From: Accumulibacter sp.
GTDB lineage: Bacteria; Pseudomonadota; Gammaproteobacteria; Burkholderiales; Rhodocyclaceae
Direction of reading: 5' to 3'
Length of the DNA: 64,000 nucleotides
Assembly (NCBI RefSeq): GCF_029255285.1
Contig: NZ_JAPUVI010000112.1
Span: 32,963 to 96,962, forward strand
Shown piece after piece: positions 53,154 through 62,358 of this stretch (positions are counted from its first letter, which is position 1; each line of letters starts with the position of its first letter). The notes under the pieces were generated by a model. It worked only from the letters and a program-made list of their open reading frames with translations, ran no database searches and was not told where the DNA came from. Both the position numbers and the translations under genes were made by a program.

Positions 53154-53251
53154 ACGCAGCGACTCGCCAAAGCGCGCGCTGCGGCCGCGATCTGCCGGCT
53201 ACCAGTCCGGCGAGTCCGCGGCCAAACCGCGACGGGCGGCCGCGGCGCCGG

Positions 53252-54049
53252 CTAGGCGATACCGCTCAGCCGCGCCTTTCGCTCCCGTTCCACGCGCGTG
53301 ATGTAGCGTTGCACCATGCTCACCTTGGCGCCAGGCAAGCCGATGAATTCGCAGCCCACACGGACGTAGCGTGAACCGCCGCGAGCTGTGACGTCGAACT
53401 TGTTACGCACACAAAGATCGGCGACCAGCAAGCCCTCGTCGGGAAGCGCCATCTTGCAGTCGTGCAGCAGGGCGCCGCGCGGCAAGAGCAAGGCCAAGCC
53501 GGGTGTGGCCATCAGACCCACGCCGCCGCCGCTGATGTCGAGCAACGAGGCTTCGACAACCAGCGCGCTGTCATCGCGGCGCCGGATCGTGGTGATGAAC
53601 TTCACCGGTTTGGCGATCGGCGTCGCCAGCCGGAAATACTCTCGGCGCTGCAGACGCAAGACCCTGTCGGGCAGTGCCGCCGTAAAAGCGGCGCGACCCG
53701 CGCTCTGTGTCTCGGTAAGCCCGCGCAGCGTAAACTGGACCTTGACTTTGTCGACCATCGCCGTCAGAACCAGCCGCTCGGCGAGTAGCGCCTGGCGATT
53801 GACCGTTTCCTCGCGACCACGGTCGAGAATCAGTTCTCCGGACTCTGGGACGACCTGCAGCACCGATGTGAGCATGAACGAGCGCCCGTCGTCGAAATAG
53901 GCACTGACGAGCGCCCTCTTTTGGATAAGCGACCGCAACACCGCCACGATCTCCGCCTTGGAATGCAGGAAGTACTGGTCGTAGTCTTCGGGCTGCTCTA
54001 TTTCGAAGCGCGGTGGCGTCTCGTGCGGCTGGACGTCCGATTCTTCCAT
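53252..54049 (-). CDS. YcgR-type c-di-GMP-binding flagellar brake protein
   Basis: A 265-residue protein. YcgR N-terminal domain at about 20-125 (SKAEIVAVLRSLIQKRALVS) and PilZ domain at 130-255, with the c-di-GMP signature RREYFRL near 140 and DISGGGVG near 175. ATG 54049 follows GGGAAA; the frame upstream is not conserved. It probably tunes motility or matrix production in response to c-di-GMP. Neighbour to a FlhB-like protein. Confidence 0.88.
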   Translation of the reverse strand: MEESDVQPHETPPRFEIEQPEDYDQYFLHSKAEIVAVLRSLIQKRALVSAYFDDGRSFMLTSVLQVVPESGELILDRGREETVNRQALLAERLVLTAMVDKVKVQFTLRGLTETQSAGRAAFTAALPDRVLRLQRREYFRLATPIAKPVKFITTIRRRDDSALVVEASLLDISGGGVGLMATPGLALLLPRGALLHDCKMALPDEGLLVADLCVRNKFDVTARGGSRYVRVGCEFIGLPGAKVSMVQRYITRVERERKARLSGIA

Positions 54050-54122
54050 TGACTTTCCCGGCATCGGCTGAAAGCGGTAGTTTAGAGCAAAAGCTTGGCA
54101 GACATCATGAACGACAACTCGC

Positions 54123-54449
54123 TCAGGTTTTCGCAGCGTCTGCCGGTGGGGCGACAAAGGCCGGCGGCGGTGACGTCGCCTGACCATTCTCGAGTCGATA
54201 AAGCCAAGCCAAAAGTTCGGCCACGGCAAGATACAGTTGTGGCGGAATATGCTGATCCAGATCGACCTGCATCAGCAACGAAACCAGTTCCGCCGACTCA
54301 TGAACGTAAACGCCGTGTTCGTGGGCCCGTGCAATGATTTGCTCGGCCATCAGGCCACGTCCCCTGGCAACCACCCGTGGCGCGGCGTCGGTCTGACTGT
54401 AAGCCAGCGCGACAGCGTTTCTTAACGGGTTGTTCGGTGCTTTGGACAT
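54123..54449 (-). CDS. FlhB-like protein (C-terminal cytoplasmic domain only)
   Basis: A 108-residue soluble protein resembling the FlhB/EscU C-terminal domain: NPLRNAVALAYSQTDAAPRV, then ARGRGLMAEQIIARAHEHGV, then LVSLLMQVDLDQHIPPQLYL. The full exporter has four transmembrane helices and an NPTH autocleavage loop; both are missing, and the loop position reads ARG. Such stand-alone FlhB-like proteins occur near flagellar genes. ATG 54449 is the likely start; upstream frame is not conserved. No other flagellar structural genes are here. Confidence 0.82.
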   Translation of the reverse strand: MSKAPNNPLRNAVALAYSQTDAAPRVVARGRGLMAEQIIARAHEHGVYVHESAELVSLLMQVDLDQHIPPQLYLAVAELLAWLYRLENGQATSPPPAFVAPPADAAKT

Positions 54450-54886
54450 GCGGATCGCTTGTCTGTAGGCGCTCGCTCGCCAAGCGGTGCGGCGGCGAAC
54501 GGCAGCTTTTTCGGAGTCACGGCTTATCATATTAACTCCGACCAAGGCGACGCGATAGACTGAGCTTCCCCCGAAATCTCGTCTGCCAAGGGGTGGCGTG
54601 AAATCACCGTCGCTTTTGAGGGGGAAATGAAGATGCCGACAAAAGACCTGCACGGCCGAGTTCAGGGAACTGACGGCCAGGCGCGTCAAGGGCGGGCGAA
54701 GCACAGCGGCGGCGCGCGGCGCTTGATCGAGCCCTTCTTGGCGAGGCAGATGTTGACCTGTCTTCTCTCCTCCGGTCGTCTACGCAAGACCCGGTTCTGA
54801 CATCCTGACACCGCTAACCCGCGCGAAATCGCCACCTTGCCACCGAAAAAACACCTCTACCTGTGTCGACGGCAAGCTCGACAGCG
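54450..54886. other. Intergenic region without a firmly supported gene
   Basis: 437 bases. TTCCCCC at 54566-54572 is complementary to GGGGGAA at 54620-54626, and a GGTG/CACC pair lies between, so the plus strand could fold ahead of an ATG at 54627. The frame after it (57 codons, basic) resembles no known protein. Confidence 0.4.
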
Positions 54887-56134
54887 TCATCCGCTGCCGC
54901 TGTTCAGCCAGCGGAGCGCGCTGCCGAGGCACAGGTTCAGCGTGTGGCGGTCGAAGCGGCCCGGCAACTCGGACAATAGCGCGTCGCAGCCGGCCGCATC
55001 GTCGCCGTCGAAGCGCTCGAGCAGGGCCAGGAGTTTGCCCAGCAAGCCGTCGTGCTGGCAGAGCGCGCCACGCACTTCGCGCTCGACCGTAATCTGCTCG
55101 AGGATTTCCTCGATCGGCAGGCCCAGTGCCAGCGGAACGATCGACAGGATGCCGGTGAGGAAAGCCAGGTCGGCCAGCTTGTGGTCGCGCGGCTGACCGA
55201 CTTCGACTAGCAGCTCCATCATTCGCCCCCGCAAGGCGGCGACCTGCAGCAGGGGCGAGCGGGTAGGGTCGGCCGTGCTGCTGCCGGGCGCCATCATCAA
55301 CAACGACAACCAGCGTTGCAACTGGCGTCGCCCGAGCAGGGTGATGGCGTGGCGCAGCGAGGTGACGGGTTGTGCGAGACGGTTGCCACGATGACCGACC
55401 GCGTTGACGACGCGCAGCAGATTGAGGGTCAGCGCCGGTTCGTGCTTGAACGCGTCTTCGATCACTCCCGTGTCCACGTCACGGCCGACGAGTTCAATCA
55501 GGCGAATCAGCGCCGCTTGCGAGGCCGACAGACGGCGGCCACTGACGATTTCGGCTTGCGCGAGGTGGCGGCCCTGGAAGAGTTCAAACCCGAGATACCG
55601 GCAACGTTCCATCTGTTCGCGGCTCTCGACATGCTGCGCCAGCAGCCTGATCGGCAGGTGGCGCAGCGAGCCCGCGAGGTCACGCAATTGGCCGGCGCCG
55701 GCACCGTGCAGGTCGATCTTGATCACCTCGACCATCGGTAGCAGCAGGCGGCTGCGTTCGTCGATTCCGCGGTAATCGGTCAGCGCCAGCGAGTAGCCCC
55801 GCGCGCGCAGGTTCTGGCAACGCGTCAGCGTCGCCCGGTCAGGAACACCCTCGATCAGCAGCTCGAGGACTACGCCATCCGATGGCAACAGGTCGATCGC
55901 GTCCTGTTGCAGGAAGTCGCTGCCGATGCCGATGAACGCACATACGTTGCCCAGCGCGCTGCGCATGCCGAGTTCGGAATAAGCCGCGCACAGGGGGGCG
56001 CCGCTAGCGCCGCCGCTGTTGCCGGCGAGCTCGGCGCTGCCGCGCAGGGACAACTGGTAACCGGCGAGTTCCTCCTTGCGGTCCAGGATCGGCTGGCGGA
56101 AAAGGAAGGCGTTCTCGAGGGGTCGATCGGTCAT
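54887..56134 (-). CDS. EAL plus HDOD domain protein (YuxH-like)
   Basis: A 415-residue signalling protein. The first half (about 5-205) is a degenerate EAL domain: FRQPILDRKEELAGYQLSLR, VVLELLIEGVPD in place of the EAL motif, KIDLHGAGAG, LLAQHVESREQMERCRYLGF. The second half (about 210-400) is an HDOD domain (LLRVVNAVGHRGNRLAQPVT). Lost EAL catalytic residues suggest a regulatory rather than c-di-GMP-degrading role. Last gene of the long minus-strand run from ilvE. Confidence 0.88.
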   Translation of the reverse strand: MTDRPLENAFLFRQPILDRKEELAGYQLSLRGSAELAGNSGGASGAPLCAAYSELGMRSALGNVCAFIGIGSDFLQQDAIDLLPSDGVVLELLIEGVPDRATLTRCQNLRARGYSLALTDYRGIDERSRLLLPMVEVIKIDLHGAGAGQLRDLAGSLRHLPIRLLAQHVESREQMERCRYLGFELFQGRHLAQAEIVSGRRLSASQAALIRLIELVGRDVDTGVIEDAFKHEPALTLNLLRVVNAVGHRGNRLAQPVTSLRHAITLLGRRQLQRWLSLLMMAPGSSTADPTRSPLLQVAALRGRMMELLVEVGQPRDHKLADLAFLTGILSIVPLALGLPIEEILEQITVEREVRGALCQHDGLLGKLLALLERFDGDDAAGCDALLSELPGRFDRHTLNLCLGSALRWLNSGSG

Positions 56135-56179
56135 CGTTGTCGCCCAAGTGTTCCGGCCGTCGCGGCGGGGGTCGGAGTT

Positions 56180-57559
56180 TCAGAACGGCAAACGCAGACC
56201 AGGCCGCGCGGCCAGGAGGAGACGCCGGAAATCGGCCTGAATCCGCTCGAGTGCGGCGTCACTGTCGGCCTCGAATCTGAGCACCACCACCGGTGTCGTG
56301 TTCGACGGCCTCGCCAGTCCAAAGCCGTCGGCGTATTCGACACGCAGGCCGTCAATGGTGATGATCTCGCGTGCGCCGTCAAAACCCGCATTACGTTGCA
56401 GTTCTTCGATCAGCGCGGCAGGCTCGCCTTCGTTCATCGCGATGTTCAGCTCGGGTGTCGAACTGCTGTTGGGAAGTCCTTTGAGGACGGCGTTCGGATC
56501 AGTCGATCGCGAGAGGATCTCGAGCAGGCGGACGCCCGCGTAGAGACCATCGTCGAAGCCGAACCAGCGCTCGCGGAAGAAGACATGGCCGCTCATTTCT
56601 CCGGCCAGCGGCGCGCCGGTTTCTCTTAGCTTGGCTTTGACCAGCGCATGGCCAGTCTTCCACATCAGTGGCTCGCCGCCGTGCTCGCGGATCCATGGCG
56701 CCAGCCGGCGCGTGCATTTGACGTCGTAGATGATCGGCTGGCCCGGGCAGCGGCTGAGCACGTCGGCGGCAAAAAGCATCAACTGCCGGTCCGGGTAGAT
56801 GATTTCGCCGTCTCGGGTAACGACGCCGAGGCGATCGCCATCGCCGTCGAAGGCCAGTCCGAGTTCGGCATCGCCGTTACGCAGCGCGTAAATCACGTCT
56901 TGCAGGTTTTCCGGCTTCGACGGGTCGGGATGGTGGTTCGGGAAGTTGCCGTCGACCTCACAGAACAATTCGCTGACCTCGCAGCCCAGCGAGCGGAAGA
57001 GGGTCGGGGCGATGCCGCCGGCCACCCCGTTGCCGCAGTCGACGACGATCTTCAGTGGACGCGCCAGACGGACGTCGCCGGTAATGCGCGTCACGTAAGC
57101 CCGCCGGACGTCGGCGCAAGTTGCCTGCCCCTCGCCATGGCGCAATTCGCCGGCGTCGACCCGCCGCCGGATTCCCTGGATGGTTTCGCCGGCCAGCGTC
57201 TCGCCGGCGACGACCATCTTCAGGCCGTTGTAGTCGGGCGGATTGTGGCTGCCAGTGACCGCGACGCAACTGCCGCAGCCCAGCTCGTGCGCGGCGAAGT
57301 AGACGACCGGCGTCGGTACACAACCGACGTCGATGGTGTCGATTCCGGCCAGCCGGATGCCTTCCATCAGCGCCGCCGCCAGTTCGGGTCCGGACAGGCG
57401 GCCGTCGCGGCCGACGGCGATCGCGTTCTGGCCGCGCTCGACCGCCAGCGAACCGAGTCCGTGGCCGATGCGGCGGACGACGTCGGCGGTCAGCGTCCGG
57501 CCGACGATGCCGCGAATGTCGTAGGCCTTGAAGATCTCGGTGGGCAGGGAAGCGGGCAT
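56180..57559 (-). CDS. Phosphomannomutase/phosphoglucomutase
   Basis: A 459-residue enzyme interconverting mannose or glucose 6- and 1-phosphates for polysaccharide precursors. Active-site serine loop VTGSHNPPDYNGLK near 98, metal loop AFDGDGDRLGVV near 234, sugar-binding GEMSGHVFF near 318, and C-terminal phosphate loop RPSNTTPVVVLRFE near 415. Similar to AlgC/ManB. ATG 57559 is 1 base past the upstream gene's stop. Confidence 0.95.
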   Translation of the reverse strand: MPASLPTEIFKAYDIRGIVGRTLTADVVRRIGHGLGSLAVERGQNAIAVGRDGRLSGPELAAALMEGIRLAGIDTIDVGCVPTPVVYFAAHELGCGSCVAVTGSHNPPDYNGLKMVVAGETLAGETIQGIRRRVDAGELRHGEGQATCADVRRAYVTRITGDVRLARPLKIVVDCGNGVAGGIAPTLFRSLGCEVSELFCEVDGNFPNHHPDPSKPENLQDVIYALRNGDAELGLAFDGDGDRLGVVTRDGEIIYPDRQLMLFAADVLSRCPGQPIIYDVKCTRRLAPWIREHGGEPLMWKTGHALVKAKLRETGAPLAGEMSGHVFFRERWFGFDDGLYAGVRLLEILSRSTDPNAVLKGLPNSSSTPELNIAMNEGEPAALIEELQRNAGFDGAREIITIDGLRVEYADGFGLARPSNTTPVVVLRFEADSDAALERIQADFRRLLLAARPGLRLPF

Positions 57560-57560
57560 G

Positions 57561-58532
57561 TCAGACCTCGTTCTGAAAAAAATGGAGAATGCGCAGCGGC
57601 AACCAGTCGAGTTGCCCTGGCGGACGGCCGGTGACGAAACCGACATGTCCGCCCTGGCGCGGATAGTCGAGCTGCACTTGTGCCGCCACCTGCGCCGCGA
57701 CAGGCAGCGCGGCGGTCGGCAGGAAAGGGTCGTTCTGCGCGTTGAGCAGCAGTGTCGGCAGCCGGATGGCGGCCAGCCAGGGCTTGCTCGAGGCGCGGCG
57801 CCAGTAGTCCTCGGCACTGGCGAAGCCGTGCAGCGGTGCGGTCACGACATCGTCGAACTCATACAGATTGCTTGCCGCACGCATGCGCCCCTCGTCCAGA
57901 AGACCGGGATAGAGGCGCAACTTCTGGTTGGCCTTCTTTTTCAGCGTGTGCAGGAAAGCTTTCGTATAGACGCGGTTGAAGCCGTGTGCCAAGTGGTGAC
58001 AGCAGGCCGCCAGGTCGACCGGGGCGCTGATCGCCGCCGCGGCGGAAAGGTAATCTCCGGCCTTCGTTTCCCTTTCGCCCAGCCATTTGAGAAGGGCGTT
58101 GCCGCCCAGCGAGACGCCGACGGCGTAACGTGGGCGGCGTGGAAAACGCTGCCGCAGAGCGTGCAGGACCCACTCGATCTCGTCGCTGTCGCCCGCGTGG
58201 TAGGTGCGCGGCAGACGATTGATCTCTCCCGAACAGCCGCGGAAATTGACCACGATGCCGGACCAGCCGATGGCTGCCGCGCTGCGCATCAGCGTCGTCG
58301 CATAGTGGCTGTTGGAGCTGCCTTCCAGGCCGTGGAAAAGAACCAGCAGCGGACCGACCTGGTCGGCGGCCAAAGCGGGAGGCGGCTCGTAGCAGTCGAC
58401 ATCGACGAAGTCGTCGTCGGGTGTCTGCCAGCGCTGGCGGTGCCAGGGCAGAGGATCCGGCCGGATCAGCAGGGGGTAGATGGTTTGCGCGTGGCCACCG
58501 GGTAGCCAGCGTGGCGCGCGATAGGCGATCAA
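57561..58532 (-). CDS. YheT-like alpha/beta hydrolase
   Basis: A 323-residue hydrolase of the ABHD/YheT group. PRWLPGGHAQTIYPLLIR is near residue 7, the oxyanion region LFHGLEGSSNSHYA near 66, the nucleophile elbow VGVSLGGNALLKW near 138, and the Asp and His positions NAQNDPFLP near 264 and GGHVGF near 293. Start TTG 58532 overlaps the previous stop (TTGA). Substrate unknown, possibly an ester. Confidence 0.9.
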   Translation of the reverse strand: MIAYRAPRWLPGGHAQTIYPLLIRPDPLPWHRQRWQTPDDDFVDVDCYEPPPALAADQVGPLLVLFHGLEGSSNSHYATTLMRSAAAIGWSGIVVNFRGCSGEINRLPRTYHAGDSDEIEWVLHALRQRFPRRPRYAVGVSLGGNALLKWLGERETKAGDYLSAAAAISAPVDLAACCHHLAHGFNRVYTKAFLHTLKKKANQKLRLYPGLLDEGRMRAASNLYEFDDVVTAPLHGFASAEDYWRRASSKPWLAAIRLPTLLLNAQNDPFLPTAALPVAAQVAAQVQLDYPRQGGHVGFVTGRPPGQLDWLPLRILHFFQNEV

Positions 58533-58978
58533 TGCAGCGTCCGCGGCGCTCTTCCATCACTGCCGCCAGCGTTCGAGGTCTCGCCAACGTCGCGGTCGGC
58601 CGCCGTCGATGAGTGGTGGGCGAGCAGCCGCCAGCCGCCGGCGCCGCGCTGGAAAACGTTGGTCGCTAGCATCGGGCCATGCGGTTTACGCTCGTCGCCG
58701 ATGTATAGCGTTTCGACGACGTTATGCACGGCGAGCAACATGCCGCTCCAGCGCACGGCGCGCGACAGGCGAACCGTCAGGCGCGGGTTGTTGGCGAAGA
58801 TGCCGCGCCAACTGTCGCGGATCGCCGTCGCACCGGTCAGGCGTTGTCCGGTCGGGTGGATGCAGACGATCTCTTCGTCGTCGGCCCAGACGCTCATCAG
58901 AGCGGCCAGGTCGGCGCGCGCAATGGCTTCGTAGAAGCTGGCCTCGACATCCTCCGGGGTGGCGAAGACGACGATCAT
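58529..58978 (-). CDS. SnoaL/NTF2-like fold protein
   Basis: A 149-residue cone-fold protein: TPEDVEASFYEAIARADLAA, MSVWADDEEIVCIHPTGQRL, and a LLAHHSSTA end. Members act as small-molecule binders or isomerases; role unknown. ATG 58978 overlaps the waaF stop by four bases. The frame upstream lies inside waaF. Confidence 0.85.
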   Translation of the reverse strand: MIVVFATPEDVEASFYEAIARADLAALMSVWADDEEIVCIHPTGQRLTGATAIRDSWRGIFANNPRLTVRLSRAVRWSGMLLAVHNVVETLYIGDERKPHGPMLATNVFQRGAGGWRLLAHHSSTAADRDVGETSNAGGSDGRAPRTLH

Positions 58979-59991
58979 GCCGGCCAGGCTCCGAGGCAGG
59001 CGTCGAGAACCCGCTGCGGTTCGAGCTTCTCCAGACAGTCGAGATGGCCCAGCGGACATTCGCGTTTGAAGCACGGGCTGCACTCGAGCTGCAGGCTGAC
59101 GATTTGCGCTCGTTTCGAGAGCGGCGGCGTGAAGCCCGGCGAAGAGGAGCCGTAGAGGGCGAGCAGCGGCCGGTCCAGAGCGGCGGCGACATGCATCAGG
59201 CCGGAGTCGTTGCAGACGACGAAAGACGCGGCGGCTAGCAGGTCGATCGCCTGGCCGAGCGAGGTGGAGCCGCACAGGTTGAGCGGCAGAGCGGTCGAAC
59301 TGGCTCGGCTGACGATGTCGTCGCCGATCGCGCGATCCTTGGCCGAGCCGAGCAGCCAGACCGCATAGCCGCGGGCGGCCAAGGCGTTGGCCAGGGTCGC
59401 GAAATGACGGGCTGGCCACCGCTTGGCCGGGCCATACTCGGCGCCGGGACAGAAGACCGCCAGTTTGCCAGGCAGTTCGAGGCCGAGCGCGGTCAAGGTC
59501 GCCGCTCGCGCCGGTTTGCCGGTGCTCAGCCGCGGCTGCGGCAGGGGTCTGGGCAGCGGCGCTCCCGGCGGCTCGGCGAGTTGCGCGAAACGTTCGGCCA
59601 TTTGCGGCAACCGCGCCTTGTCCAGAACGTGGCGGCGGTTGATCAGTCCGTAGCGGGTCTCGCCGATGAAGCCGATGCGCTCCGGGATGTCGGCAAAAAA
59701 GGGAATCAGGGCCGACTTGAGCGAATTCGGCAGAACGTAGGCTCGCTGGTAGCCTCGCTGGGCGACCTGGCGCGCCAGTCTATGCCGCGCTTTCAGCGAC
59801 AACTCGCCGTGCGCAAACGGACTGTCGATCACTTCCGCGATCTGCGGCATGCGCTCGAGGACCGGCGCCACCCAGCCGGCGGCCAGCGCGTCGAGTTGCA
59901 GGCCTGGCGTTCGCTCGTGCAGTCGGACGAACAGCGGCTGCGCCAGTACTGTGTCGCCGATCCAGGACGGGGCGACGATCAGCGCTTTCAT
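58975..59991 (-). CDS. waaF: ADP-heptose:LPS heptosyltransferase II
   Basis: A 338-residue GT9 glycosyltransferase that adds the second heptose to the LPS inner core. MKALIVAPSWIGDTVLAQPL at the N-terminus, VLPNSLKSALIPFFADIPER near 87, and the C-terminal VCNDSGLMHVAAALDRPLLA and YGSSSPGFTPPLS match WaaF. Within the run ilvE, zinc-finger, waaF as in other betaproteobacteria. Confidence 0.94.
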   Translation of the reverse strand: MKALIVAPSWIGDTVLAQPLFVRLHERTPGLQLDALAAGWVAPVLERMPQIAEVIDSPFAHGELSLKARHRLARQVAQRGYQRAYVLPNSLKSALIPFFADIPERIGFIGETRYGLINRRHVLDKARLPQMAERFAQLAEPPGAPLPRPLPQPRLSTGKPARAATLTALGLELPGKLAVFCPGAEYGPAKRWPARHFATLANALAARGYAVWLLGSAKDRAIGDDIVSRASSTALPLNLCGSTSLGQAIDLLAAASFVVCNDSGLMHVAAALDRPLLALYGSSSPGFTPPLSKRAQIVSLQLECSPCFKRECPLGHLDCLEKLEPQRVLDACLGAWPA

Positions 59992-60032
59992 GCTCGACCG
60001 TTCAGTCGGCTAGCCGACCCGCTGGCCGACGA

Positions 60033-60230
60033 TCAGTGTTGCCCCTTCGGCAAGTCACCCTTGAGGACGTAACGCGCGCTACAGTAGGGACAGACGACTT
60101 CCCCGGTGTGTGTGATGTCGAGAAAGACCCTCGGATGTCTCGCCCAGAGCGGTGCATCCTTGGTCGGGCAATGCAGCGGCAGGTCATGCGCGGTGATCTC
60201 GACGAGTCTCTGTTGGGGGTTCTGAGGCAT
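60033..60230 (-). CDS. zf-CHCC (NDUFS6-like) zinc-finger protein
   Basis: A 65-residue protein with the zinc motif LHCPTKDAPLWARHPRVFLD, then VVCPYCSARYVL, the Cys-His-Cys-Cys pattern of the family. Often found beside ilvE and waaF in betaproteobacteria. Related to a mitochondrial complex I subunit, but its bacterial role is unknown. Confidence 0.92.
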   Translation of the reverse strand: MPQNPQQRLVEITAHDLPLHCPTKDAPLWARHPRVFLDITHTGEVVCPYCSARYVLKGDLPKGQH

Positions 60231-60255
60231 GATGGCAACCTTGCAAACGGAGAGC

Positions 60256-61176
60256 TTAGACGTAGGCGAGCCAGTCGGCGTGCGCCGCTACGCGGCCATT
60301 TACGCAGTCGAAGAACAGGCTCTGGATTCGGGTCGTGAGCGGGCCACGGCGACCGGCCCCGATTTGGCGGTTGTCGAGTTCGCGAATTGGCGTCACTTCG
60401 GCGGCGGTACCCGTGAAAAAGGCTTCGTCGGCGCAATACACCTCGTCGCGCGTGATCCGTTTTTCGATGACCTGGATTCCCAGATCGTCGGCGAGTTGTA
60501 GCACCGAGGCGCGTGTGATTCCCTCGAGGCAGGACGTCAGGTCCGGCGTGAAGAGCTTGCCGTTCTTGACGATGAAGATGTTCTCGCCGGCTCCCTCGGC
60601 GATGTAGCCGTCCACGTCGAGCAGCAACGCCTCGTCGTAGCCGTCGTGCGCCACTTCCTGGTGGGCGAGGATCGAGTTGGTGTAGGTGCCGACGGACTTG
60701 GCGCGGCACATGTTGATATTGACGTGGTGCCGGGTAAACGACGAGGTTTTGACGCGAATGCCTTTTTCCATTCCCTCTGCGCCGAGATAGGCTCCCCAGG
60801 GCCAAGCCGCGACGGCGATGTGCGTGCTGATCGAGGTGGCGGCGATACCCATCGCCTCCGATCCGTAGAAGACGATCGGCCGGATGTAACACGATTCGAG
60901 CTGGTTGGCGCGGACGACCTCCTTCTGCGCTTCGAGCAGCGTCTCCTTGTCGTAAGGCATCTTCATCTGGAAGATGTAGGCCGAGTTGAACAGGCGGTCG
61001 GTGTGTTCCTTGAGGCGGAAAATGGCGGTTCCTTTTTCCGCCCGATAGGCGCGGATTCCTTCGAACACTCCCATCCCGTAGTGCAGGGTATGGGTCAGCA
61101 CGTGCGTCGTCGCTTCACGCCATGGCACCAGCTTGCCGTCGTACCAGATGAATCCGTCGCGATCCGCCATGGACAT
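60256..61176 (-). CDS. ilvE: Branched-chain amino acid aminotransferase
   Basis: A 306-residue class IV PLP aminotransferase for leucine, isoleucine and valine. HTLHYGMGVFEGIRAYRAEK near 35, RPIVFYGSEAMGI, the PLP-lysine in CRAKSVGTYTNSILAHQEV near 160, EGAGENIFIV near 194 and FFTGTAAEVTPIREL near 255. ATG 61176 follows GGGAGAGG; the longer frame to 61722 is a shadow of the Nudix gene. Divergent from the Nudix gene. Confidence 0.96.
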   Translation of the reverse strand: MSMADRDGFIWYDGKLVPWREATTHVLTHTLHYGMGVFEGIRAYRAEKGTAIFRLKEHTDRLFNSAYIFQMKMPYDKETLLEAQKEVVRANQLESCYIRPIVFYGSEAMGIAATSISTHIAVAAWPWGAYLGAEGMEKGIRVKTSSFTRHHVNINMCRAKSVGTYTNSILAHQEVAHDGYDEALLLDVDGYIAEGAGENIFIVKNGKLFTPDLTSCLEGITRASVLQLADDLGIQVIEKRITRDEVYCADEAFFTGTAAEVTPIRELDNRQIGAGRRGPLTTRIQSLFFDCVNGRVAAHADWLAYV

Positions 61177-61284
61177 GTCAACCTCTCCCTTCGCCGGAAA
61201 TCCTGAAGCGGAAATTCTAGCCGATTTTGCCGGCCGGTTGGCGGTAAAATGGCGCCTGTGCTTGATCCGTGCAAGGCTTCTGCC

Positions 61285-61737
61285 ATGGTCTGGAGACCCA
61301 ACGTGACCGTCGCTTCGGTGCTCGAAAGCGATGGTCGCTTCCTGCTCGTCGAAGAGGAAACCGAATACGGTATTTGCTACAACCAGCCGGCCGGGCACCT
61401 CGAGTGCGGCGAGTCGCTGATCGAAGCCGTCATTCGCGAGACGCTCGAGGAGACCGCTTTCGCCTTCGATCCGCACTACCTGGTCGGTGTTTACCTCTAT
61501 CGCAACGAGGCCCGGGATCTGACCTACCTGCGCTTTGCCTTCGGTGGTCAGGTCGGCGCGCACGATCCCGAGCGAGCGCTGGACGACGGAATCGTCGCGG
61601 CGCACTGGCTGACGCCCGACGAAATCCTTGCGCGGCAGGCGCAACACCGCAGCCCGCTGGTCCTGCGCTGCATCGACGATTGGCGGGCCGGTCGGCGCTA
61701 TCCACTCGCCCTGTTGAGTCATTGCTCTTGCCCATGA
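61285..61737 (+). CDS. Nudix hydrolase, NudJ-like phosphatase
   Basis: A 150-residue Nudix protein. The Nudix box is GHLECGESLIEAVIRETLEE followed by TAF, with Ala in place of the last Gly. MVWRPNVTVASVLESDGRFL is the family-type start, so ATG 61285 is preferred over 61249, which adds 12 unrelated residues. NudJ homologues act on thiamine pyrophosphate precursors and nucleoside diphosphates; substrate not settled. Its stop overlaps the next gene. Confidence 0.9.
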   Translation: MVWRPNVTVASVLESDGRFLLVEEETEYGICYNQPAGHLECGESLIEAVIRETLEETAFAFDPHYLVGVYLYRNEARDLTYLRFAFGGQVGAHDPERALDDGIVAAHWLTPDEILARQAQHRSPLVLRCIDDWRAGRRYPLALLSHCSCP

Positions 61738-62345
61738 AATGGTTGCCGTGGCTCGTGTTGGCCTGCCTGGCGACCGCGGCGAGCGGCGAGACGGTCAGCG
61801 TCTGTTACAACTACGGCTGTCTCGCCGAGGCCCAGGCCTATTTCGACGAGTCGCAGTTGGCCCGTGTGCGGGCCTTGCTCGGCAGCGCGCAGAGCGCCGA
61901 GGACGAACGCGTCCGGCTGTCGGTGGCGATTGGCTGGCTGCTCGGCTGGGCGGGCCGCCAGACGCCGATCGCCGCCGATCGTGGAGGTAACATCGCCGAT
62001 GATGGCGTTTTCGGGCGGATGGACTGCATCGATCACTCGACCACGACGACGCGCTTGTTGCGCCTGCTCGAAGGGCGTGGCTGGTTGCGTTTCCATCGCG
62101 CTCTCGAACCGGTGCTGCGCGTTCGCTTCGTGTTCGATGCCCATTACTCGGCGCAGATCGAGGAACTGGCGCCAGCGTCCGAGGAAGCGGCGCGCCATGT
62201 CGTCGATAGCTGGTTTCGCGACAACGGTCAGTCGGCGGTGGTATTGCCGCTGTCTCGCTGGCTGGCCGGCGAAGGCGAAGACGAAGCCGGCGGATCGAGC
62301 GTCATGCTGGTCGGGCCGGGCGAAGGATCGACGATCGAACGTTAG
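61734..62345 (+). CDS. Secreted conserved hypothetical protein
   Basis: A 203-residue exported protein with signal peptide [20 protein letters not shown]. The mature part has [10 protein letters not shown] near 24 (two cysteines four apart), [40 protein letters not shown] near 98 and [20 protein letters not shown] near 165. Homologues occur in betaproteobacteria without assigned function. ATG 61734 overlaps the Nudix stop. A cysteine pair plus an isolated Cys near 100 suggests disulfides. Confidence 0.78.
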   Translation: MKWLPWLVLACLATAASGETVSVCYNYGCLAEAQAYFDESQLARVRALLGSAQSAEDERVRLSVAIGWLLGWAGRQTPIAADRGGNIADDGVFGRMDCIDHSTTTTRLLRLLEGRGWLRFHRALEPVLRVRFVFDAHYSAQIEELAPASEEAARHVVDSWFRDNGQSAVVLPLSRWLAGEGEDEAGGSSVMLVGPGEGSTIER

Positions 62346-62358
62346 CGAGGACGGGAAG

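Noticed and set aside
54627-54800. A 57-residue plus-strand frame with a strong purine-rich site
   Set aside because: Basic low-complexity composition, no recognisable motif and opposite strand to its neighbours. The purine run is also one arm of an inverted repeat, which may explain it.
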